Part shown: in pieces, positions 42,113 to 48,272 of the stretch
Position numbering within the stretch: the stretch's first letter is position 1
Layout: every line of letters starts with the position of its first letter
Source of the DNA: Candidatus Magnetominusculus sp. LBB02
Lineage (GTDB): Bacteria; Nitrospirota; Thermodesulfovibrionia; Thermodesulfovibrionales; Magnetobacteriaceae
DNA length: 48,272 nt
NCBI GenBank assembly: GCA_022321325.1
Contig: JAKOEO010000017.1
Coordinates: 1 to 48,272 of the forward strand
Reading direction: 5' to 3'
Notes under the pieces: generated by a model
Database searches by the model: none
Told to the model about the DNA's origin: nothing
The model's input: only the letters and a program-made list of their open reading frames with translations
Position numbers and translations under genes: made by a program

Positions 42113-45022
42113 TTATTTAGCGACCTCAGTAGTCTGGTTTTTAAATCTGACGGTAAATCTGCTGCCGGGTAGGGCGTTGTCAAGCTCAATAGTGCCTTCG
42201 ATTTGCTTCACAAGGATATTGACAAGGAAAAGACCCAGGGTCTTTGCGTTTTCAAAGTCCAAATCTGCCGGGAAACCCACACCGTTATCTGATATGACCA
42301 TTTCAATCTCGCCGCCGTCTGTAGCAGAGATAGCTATATTGATTTCCCCCATTTTTTTGTCCGGGAAGGCATATTTTAGGGCATTGGTAAAGAGTTCATT
42401 TATAATCAGACCCAGGGGGACGGCAGTATCTACGGCAATTGAGACATTTTCCACGTTAAGATTTAAGCTGAAAGTGCTCGTATCTATGCCGAAAGAAGCA
42501 AACAGGTCATTTGATAGGTTTTGCACGTATTGTTTCAAATCCACATTGGTAAGTCCTTTGGAATGATACAGACGTTCGTGAACCATTGCAATAGATTTAA
42601 TCCTGTCTCTTGTTTCGTTAAACATCGCCTTATATTTCTCATCTTCAACATGATTTAGTTGAAGTCCGACAAGCCCCGCAACTATTTGCAGATTGTTTTT
42701 GACGCGGTGATGGACTTCCCTCATCAGTACCTCTTTTTCCTTTATTGAGGTCAAAAGATATGCCTCATAGTTCTTAGTGGTTGTAATATCTACAGCGTAA
42801 ACCGCCACACCGGCGACATTTTGGTCGTAGTTAAAAATTGGATACATGTGGGTGTAATAATGATTTTCGCCCCGCATATCCTGAAACTGCACCGGCTTGC
42901 CGGTGCTGATGACTTCGTTTAAGTATTTCTGCCTTATTTCTAATACGTTTGAGGCGAGAATGTAACTAAAGGTCTTTCCGACAATCTCCTGCTTTTCTTT
43001 ATTAAAACGCCTTGCAAATGTATCGTTAACCGTAACAAAGACGCCGTCTGCATCCACAAGGGCAACGCTCTCTGTAATCGCGTTCATAAGCGCAGATATG
43101 TTGGCCTCACTGGTTCGGTAGCCTTCTTCAATCTCTTTTTTTGCCGTGATGTCTCGCATCATTCCGATGATCGCAGCCGGTTTGCCGTCGTTATCCTTAA
43201 TGAGGTTAACTATGAGCCACGCTATATAGACAGTGCCGTTTTTCCTTTTGCATAAAATCTCCCCATTCCAAAACCCATTCTTACCGACAGCCGCCATTAC
43301 AACGTTTTGCCCAAAGGTCTCATCATCTGCCAATTTAACTATATCCATGCCGACACTCTCATCTAAGGAATAGCCTGTCATTGCAAGGGCAGCCTTGTTG
43401 GCGTAGATAATCTTGCCTGACATATCAACAATATGTACATCGTCCATCGCATTATCAATGGCCATCGAGAAGAGCCGCAGATCATTTTCCATATGCTTAC
43501 GGTCTGTTATATCGCGGAATATCTCCAGCTTGGAGATGCTGCCGTCCTGATTTACCAAAGGCGTGTCAATTATATCATATGTCTTGCCGGTCTTAGGCAA
43601 TGTAAACTCCCAGCGAACCGTCTTACAACCCTCAAATACCTCTTCGTTTTTGCACCATGGGCATATGTCCTTAATATCGTGGAAATATGAGTAGCACTTC
43701 ATGTTCTCGTATGGTCCAAAGTCTTTTATAACGATTGGATTAGCGTACTCTATTTCAAAGCGTTGATTTACAATGTAAATGCCATCCTGCATGCTGTCCA
43801 ATATGTTTTGTATTTTATTTCTTTCATAATCGCGCGCCTTCTCAGCCGCCTTTCGTCCTGTTATCTCATGGCCGTAAATGTTCAGATAGTTTCGACCCTT
43901 TATAGGCACGACGGTAAAAGAAAATATCCTGTCGTCTGCAGACATCTCAACAGTCTCAATCTGGCCTGAACCGATGACATTGTCAACTACACCGCGCCAT
44001 TTTTCACCGGCTGTCATGCAAGCACCGCCGTCATGGAATCCCAGATTGCCGAGCAGCGGTTGACTTGATCTATTGGCATACATGACATTAAGTTCCCTGT
44101 CAATACGTATTACTGGGAATGGATTCTCAGCGGGGAATCTTGCGGCGCTGTTCCTTTCTTCTTCAGACATATTACGCATATCGTCAAGTTTGTTTACATA
44201 TGTGGCCGTCTTCCAAACCACTGCCATTGCCAAAATTATAATTAATAGATTGTGATTTATCAGGATATAGGTTGATTCATAAAGGCCGACACGCTGCCCT
44301 ATGATAACTAAAATATCTGCCAACAATGGAATTGCTACGACAGCGCCTAAAATATTTCGGGCCATCATACTGCCCATGGCGTCTCTGACAAGCATAAACA
44401 TAACCCCTCTGTCGGGACGCGCAAAGAGAATGCCTATTGCAAGCGCTATAAATAATACCGATGTGATTAATGGCATAAACTCATAAGAAAACGGCACGAG
44501 CGACAGAGTAATGCTATAAATATAGCCCATAAAGCCAATCATGGAAATAAGGCCGAAGGCAATTGCTATAAACTGTGACGGCCTCAGCCATTTGCGAAAT
44601 TCAATGTCTATCATAAACACTGCGCCCCCGGCAAGTATGAAGCTCACGGCCGCAGTGTTTGCCATCCTTGACGCCTGCACAATTCCGAAAAGACTAAGAA
44701 GTCCTGTCAGGGCAGCCATCATAGCAAGCGACTTAGAGATAAACCGCGCCAAAGCAGAGGCTCTCTTTGTTTGAAGCATCCACAGCGAAAATCCTATTAA
44801 TATAAAGGAAATGGCGGCGCTTAGCTTCATTGCAACGGGGCTGAAAAAAAATACTGTTAAAGCGCTAATGTTGGCAATCCAGCCAAGAGCGGCCAAAAAG
44901 CCTACGGCAATAATTATAATGGCGGAAATGCCCGAGATTCTCTCAAAGGAATCAACTGCCGAGACAGAGATCTGCCGATTGTCCGGCCGCAGCTCCTCAG
45001 CTCTTGCATGATGTGGGGTCAT
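42113..45022 (-). CDS. Membrane sensor histidine kinase: MASE-like domain, four PAS, HisKA_2, ATPase
   Basis: A 969-residue kinase. Eight or nine hydrophobic segments fill the first ~290 residues. They are followed by four PAS domains: at 'NPFPVIRIDRELNVMYANR', at 'SMQDGIYIVNQRFEIEYANP' (with 'CYSYFHDIKDICPWC'), at 'MDDVHIVDMSGKIIYANKAA', and at 'ITESVALVDADGVFVTVNDT'. Then come HisKA_2 'REVHHRVKNNLQIVAGLVGL' and the ATPase domain ('INELFTNALKYAF', 'ISDNGVGFPA', 'LGLFLVNILV'). Start at ATG 45022 with GGGAGG upstream. The receiver-GGDEF gene follows by 16 bp. The membrane part and last PAS are shared with the kinase at 45-47 kb. Confidence 0.92.
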   Translation of the reverse strand: MTPHHARAEELRPDNRQISVSAVDSFERISGISAIIIIAVGFLAALGWIANISALTVFFFSPVAMKLSAAISFILIGFSLWMLQTKRASALARFISKSLAMMAALTGLLSLFGIVQASRMANTAAVSFILAGGAVFMIDIEFRKWLRPSQFIAIAFGLISMIGFMGYIYSITLSLVPFSYEFMPLITSVLFIALAIGILFARPDRGVMFMLVRDAMGSMMARNILGAVVAIPLLADILVIIGQRVGLYESTYILINHNLLIIILAMAVVWKTATYVNKLDDMRNMSEEERNSAARFPAENPFPVIRIDRELNVMYANRSSQPLLGNLGFHDGGACMTAGEKWRGVVDNVIGSGQIETVEMSADDRIFSFTVVPIKGRNYLNIYGHEITGRKAAEKARDYERNKIQNILDSMQDGIYIVNQRFEIEYANPIVIKDFGPYENMKCYSYFHDIKDICPWCKNEEVFEGCKTVRWEFTLPKTGKTYDIIDTPLVNQDGSISKLEIFRDITDRKHMENDLRLFSMAIDNAMDDVHIVDMSGKIIYANKAALAMTGYSLDESVGMDIVKLADDETFGQNVVMAAVGKNGFWNGEILCKRKNGTVYIAWLIVNLIKDNDGKPAAIIGMMRDITAKKEIEEGYRTSEANISALMNAITESVALVDADGVFVTVNDTFARRFNKEKQEIVGKTFSYILASNVLEIRQKYLNEVISTGKPVQFQDMRGENHYYTHMYPIFNYDQNVAGVAVYAVDITTTKNYEAYLLTSIKEKEVLMREVHHRVKNNLQIVAGLVGLQLNHVEDEKYKAMFNETRDRIKSIAMVHERLYHSKGLTNVDLKQYVQNLSNDLFASFGIDTSTFSLNLNVENVSIAVDTAVPLGLIINELFTNALKYAFPDKKMGEINIAISATDGGEIEMVISDNGVGFPADLDFENAKTLGLFLVNILVKQIEGTIELDNALPGSRFTVRFKNQTTEVAK

Positions 45023-45085
45023 AAACGCGCAGCCTCCCGTGTAATAGTATTGTATCACAAGGATACGTAAATAGCAAGTACGTAA

Positions 45086-45311
45086 CAGGGCAACAGCATT
45101 AGAAATATAAAGTTGAAATTACCTATGCAATTACACCATCTTGGCCCAGTCAGTCATTCCGGCTTGTCCGGAATCTTCCCTAATCTTTCCTTCTGAGGGT
45201 TTTAAACGATGATTTTGCCTAACTCGGAGGCATAAGGACAGATTCCGGACAAGCCGGAATGACGACATTAAGAGAAAATTTATGGTGCAATTCTCTAATG
45301 CGTTTGCCCTG
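45086..45311. repeat. MITE-like repeat, copy D (226 bp), with 11-bp target duplication
   Basis: Ends: CAGGGCAACAGCATTAGA (45086-45103) and TCTAATGCGTTTGCCCTG (45294-45311), inverse with two mismatches and one shifted base. The inner inverted repeat is complete: arms 45153-45176 and 45240-45263. The exact 11-bp direct repeat CAAGTACGTAA lies on both sides (45075-45085 and 45312-45322), a strong sign of insertion by transposition. No coding capacity. It separates the two paralogous membrane kinases. Confidence 0.9.
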
Positions 45312-45339
45312 CAAGTACGTAAAAAGTGGAGACATTTTA

Positions 45340-47256
45340 CTAATCTGCCAGAAATCGAATTACAAACTTTGTCCCAAGCGTCCTGTCAAGTTCAATCGTC
45401 CCTCTGATTTGCCCGACGAGAATATTTACTAAATGAAGACCAAGGCTTTGTGTGTCTTTAAAGTTAATTGCCTCTGGAAGGCCAATGCCGTTGTCTGATA
45501 TTATCAGCTCAATTTCGCCGCCATCTTTTTTGTGGGTTGATATAGTGATTTTGCCCGCTGTCTTATTTGGGAAGGCATATTTTAAGGCATTGGTGAAGAG
45601 TTCATTTATAATCAGCCCAATGGGCACGGCCGAATCTATGCCAATTGTGACATCTTCCACGTCAAGCGTTAGGGCAATTGTGTCTTTGTTAATGCCGAAA
45701 GTGTGGAACAGTTCGTTAGTCAGGCTTGTAATGTATTGCTTTAAGTCCACATCGGAAAGTCCCTTAGATTGATAGAGTTTATTATGAACCAGGGCTATTG
45801 AGCGTATTCTATTTTTAGTCTCTGTAAACATCTCGGCATAGGTCTTGTCGGTAATGTTATTTAGTTGCAGGTTGATAAGCCCTGAGATGATTTGCAGGTT
45901 GTTCTTTACGCGGTGGTGAATTTCGCGCATCAGTGCCTCTTTTTCCCTGAGAGAGGCAAGCAGATAATTTTCATAGTTTTTGCGCAGCGTTATATCCCTT
46001 GCGTAAATAACTACCGCTCTGACCTTATTCTCAGCGTCAAAGACTGGATAGTAGTTGGTTACAAAGGTAATTCCAGCGCGTATATCCTCGGCGCTGACAT
46101 GCTCTTTGGAGATTATAACCTCTTCAATGGCCTTATATCTTGTCTCAAAAAGTACAGGCGCTAAGATGTCTCTTAAATTCTTTCCAATAATCTCCTGTTT
46201 TCTTTTGTTGAAACGCATTGCAAACGTATCGTTTACCGTGATGAGCGTGCAGTCTAAATCAATAAGGGCAACGCTTTCAGTAATGGCGTTCATAAGGGCT
46301 GATACATTTGCCTCGCTGACGCGGTAGGAGTTATCGGCAAGGCGCCGCTTATCGTCAAGCCTATTTATATATCTGGCCGTATGTAAAAAAACTGAGGCTA
46401 TGATAATCGTCAGAAGTATCTCGTTAATGGCAAACATCTTGCTTATGTCATAATATCCTGCCGCTCTTCCTGCGACAAGTACGGCATCTATCAAGAGCGG
46501 GGCAAAGGCAAATGCGGCAAAGAGACGGCGAGCCATAATGCTGCCAGGGCTGTCTTTGACAAAAAAGAGCATTAAACCCTTGTCCGGGCGGGCGAATATT
46601 ACTCCCGCGGCGGCTATGATAAACGCAATTGACGTGTGTAAGGCAATGGCCGTTAAGTATTGTGAGAGTCTGAGCATTGACTCAACGCCATAGACATAAC
46701 CAATAATGGTCATTGAGGCAATTACCCCGGCGGCGATTGCAAGAAACTGCGACGGCCTGAATTTACTTCGTATCTCAACATCTATGACAAATATGGCAAT
46801 GCCAAGCAACACAAAGTCTATTGCCGTAAGCGGAGACATCCTGCCGGGATGTGAGGTCATAGGGGCATTGGGGATGTCGGCAATCAGCGCCTCGTCAATC
46901 CCTAAGTTGAGATTTAAATGATATTCCAGCAGGGTAAGAAGACCTATCAGGGCAACTACCAAGGCCAATGCCTTAGAAATAAGCAGTGTTTGGATGGTCA
47001 GCCCTCGCAGAGACCATAACGAAAGCCCCATCAGGACAAAGGCAATGGCGGTATTGACCTTCATCGAAACTGGGCTGAAAAAAGGCTTTGTCAGAGAATG
47101 AATGCTGCCAAGCCATCCAATGATAACCAAAACGCCAACGGCAAATACAAAAACAGAGGCAATCCATGAGGTCTTTCTAAACATATCAACTGCCGTGGCT
47201 GAGACAACGGGGCTGTCATTGGCAACTGTTTTGGCGTTGACAGGTTCTGGGGTCAT
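45340..47256 (-). CDS. Membrane sensor histidine kinase: MASE-like domain, one PAS, HisKA_2, ATPase
   Basis: A 638-residue paralogue of the neighbouring kinase. The N-terminal ~310 residues have the same eight to nine hydrophobic segments ('FFSPVSMKVNTAIAFVLMGL', 'FRPSQFLAIAAGVIASM', 'IFARPDKGLMLFFVKDS'). One PAS domain follows at about 330-430 ('ITESVALIDLDCTLITVNDT'), which matches the last PAS of the neighbour. HisKA_2 'REIHHRVKNNLQIISGLINL' and the ATPase domain ('INELFTNALKYAF', 'ISDNGIGLPE', 'LGLHLVNILVG') complete it. It is in effect the neighbour without three PAS domains. The ATG at 47256 has GGGAGGG upstream. No receiver gene is directly coupled. Confidence 0.92.
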   Translation of the reverse strand: MTPEPVNAKTVANDSPVVSATAVDMFRKTSWIASVFVFAVGVLVIIGWLGSIHSLTKPFFSPVSMKVNTAIAFVLMGLSLWSLRGLTIQTLLISKALALVVALIGLLTLLEYHLNLNLGIDEALIADIPNAPMTSHPGRMSPLTAIDFVLLGIAIFVIDVEIRSKFRPSQFLAIAAGVIASMTIIGYVYGVESMLRLSQYLTAIALHTSIAFIIAAAGVIFARPDKGLMLFFVKDSPGSIMARRLFAAFAFAPLLIDAVLVAGRAAGYYDISKMFAINEILLTIIIASVFLHTARYINRLDDKRRLADNSYRVSEANVSALMNAITESVALIDLDCTLITVNDTFAMRFNKRKQEIIGKNLRDILAPVLFETRYKAIEEVIISKEHVSAEDIRAGITFVTNYYPVFDAENKVRAVVIYARDITLRKNYENYLLASLREKEALMREIHHRVKNNLQIISGLINLQLNNITDKTYAEMFTETKNRIRSIALVHNKLYQSKGLSDVDLKQYITSLTNELFHTFGINKDTIALTLDVEDVTIGIDSAVPIGLIINELFTNALKYAFPNKTAGKITISTHKKDGGEIELIISDNGIGLPEAINFKDTQSLGLHLVNILVGQIRGTIELDRTLGTKFVIRFLAD

Positions 47257-47312
47257 ATTGGCGCTGCCCTCCCTTGTGCCAAAGTATTATAACACATTAA
47301 ATCGCAATATTG

Positions 47313-48272
47313 TTACAGTACGTAGTACCTGAGCCAAATGTAGATATTCGATATCAGCACGGAAAGAAGCATAAAGGGAAAGCCGTATTTAAAGAACCTG
47401 ATAAAGGTAATCTTACGGCCTGACCGTCCTGCCAGCCCCGCAACGATGACGTTTGCCGAGGCCCCGATTATTGTGCCGTTACCGCCTAAGCACGCCCCCA
47501 GGGCAAGCGACCACCATACGGGCAGCAGCTCACTGTGCCTGATGAGTTCTATGCCGTGCTGCCCCGGCCACATATGCTCCGCCATATTTATGATGAGAGG
47601 GTTCATTGCCGCCACATATGGAATATTATCAACTATCGCAGAGGCAAAAGCTGAAACCCAGAGCACTATTATGCTTGTGGCAAACATGCTGCCTGCAGTT
47701 ATAGATAGAACCCGTTTCGCCATGATGTCAATCAGCCCAACCTTTACCACGCCTCCAACGATTATGAATAATCCTATAAAGAAGAATACCGTAGGCCACT
47801 CTATATCGGAAAGCACACGGCGAGGGTTTTTAATGCCTGACAAAAGCATAAGCAGCCCCGCCCCAAATAGCGCCACCGTTGCCGGTTCATATTTAAGCAG
47901 CCCCTGAAATATAAATCCCGCTAGGACCAGTGCCAGAACGAATAGCGATTTTCTAAGCAGGACAGGGTCTTTAATGGCGGCAGCCTCGTCAATGAGAAGT
48001 AGTGCCTGTTGCCTCTCCTCGGTTGTCATTAGCCGTCCTCTGAACACAAACTTTATTATCAATATCAGAGCGGCTATTACGATAACGATAACCGGCATAA
48101 GGTGTACGATGAAATCCATGAAGTTGAGGCCGGCCTTTGAGGCAATCATTATGTTAGGAGGGTCTCCGATGAGGGTAGCGGCGCCGCCAATATTTGAGGC
48201 AACTGCCTCCATGATGAGAAACGGGACTGCGTCCACGTCAAGTGACTCAGCAATTAAAATAGTTACCGGCGC
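47313..48272 (-). CDS. ArsB/NhaD/CitM-type ion permease, 5' end cut by window edge
   Basis: The C-terminal 319 residues of a polytopic permease of the ion-transporter superfamily (ArsB/NhaD; PF03600-like). It continues to the right edge: the residues before the GTG at 48236 are 'APVTILIAESLD', so the true start lies outside. Motifs are 'EAVASNIGGAATLIGDPPNI' (conserved SNIGGxxTxIGDPPN), and in the second half 'ACLGGNGTIIGASANVIVAG'. About eight hydrophobic segments are visible. Family members move Na+, arsenite or dicarboxylates; the substrate cannot be fixed here. The gene ends 54 bp before the kinase gene on the same strand. Confidence 0.9.
   Translation of the reverse strand, partial: APVTILIAESLDVDAVPFLIMEAVASNIGGAATLIGDPPNIMIASKAGLNFMDFIVHLMPVIVIVIAALILIIKFVFRGRLMTTEERQQALLLIDEAAAIKDPVLLRKSLFVLALVLAGFIFQGLLKYEPATVALFGAGLLMLLSGIKNPRRVLSDIEWPTVFFFIGLFIIVGGVVKVGLIDIMAKRVLSITAGSMFATSIIVLWVSAFASAIVDNIPYVAAMNPLIINMAEHMWPGQHGIELIRHSELLPVWWSLALGACLGGNGTIIGASANVIVAGLAGRSGRKITFIRFFKYGFPFMLLSVLISNIYIWLRYYVL

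Overview
The window looks like chromosome of a Gram-negative, free-living, respiring bacterium, most likely an uncultured member of the Nitrospirota (possibly a relative of the magnetotactic lineages). This placement is inferred from the mix of genes (a long nuo operon, many HisKA_2/HWE-type sensor kinases with paired receivers, hemerythrins, P-II/Amt clusters, an outer-membrane barrel) and not from a marker-gene match. No rRNA, tRNA or CRISPR array was seen.

Layout. 1-2.4 kb: the 5' part of a CheV-like gene and a ClC chloride channel with CBS domains, both on the minus strand. 2.5-6 kb: a dispersed repeat, then an HPP membrane protein, a TRL-like lipoprotein, a TM2 protein and two YeeE/YedE (sulfur-compound) membrane proteins. 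6-6.9 kb: a decayed histidine kinase and perhaps a decayed receiver. 6.9-9.75 kb: a translation block (rpmE, DUF1385, prfA, threonylcarbamoyl-AMP synthase). 9.7-12.8 kb: a receiver/cNMP-binding protein and a CDF metal transporter (minus), a coiled-coil membrane protein, another repeat copy and a startless coding remnant. 12.8-13.5 kb: pyrE.

13.7-28.3 kb is one 14.5-kb respiratory complex I operon, nuoA-B-C-D, a cNMP-binding-like gene, then nuoE-F-G-H-J-K-L-M-N. It has no nuoI, and NuoG carries an eight-cysteine ferredoxin module. 28.3-30.6 kb holds two divergent hemerythrin proteins, one single-domain and one fused to a chemoreceptor, next to a frameshifted RND-efflux remnant. 31-35.6 kb is an ammonium module on the minus strand: amt alone, then glnK-amt-porin. 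Both transcription units carry the same promoter architecture: two 14-bp palindromes, exactly 45 bp, then a sigma54-like -24/-12 element. This is the strongest previously unexplained signal in the window.

35.8-37.8 kb is accessory DNA: a MITE-like repeat, hicB with a hicA toxin broken by an amber codon, and a DUF4062 protein. 38-47.3 kb is a signalling cluster on the minus strand: two membrane-anchored HisKA_2 kinases with a shared N-terminal domain, a receiver-GGDEF protein, a soluble receiver-PAS kinase and a receiver-GAF protein. A repeat copy flanked by an 11-bp direct duplication separates the two membrane kinases. The window ends inside an ArsB/NhaD-type permease.

Read together, the genes describe energy conservation through complex I with nearby oxygen-binding (hemerythrin) sensing, nitrogen acquisition under P-II control, and a dense layer of two-component signalling. 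Several decayed genes and at least four copies of one repeat family show recent rearrangement.
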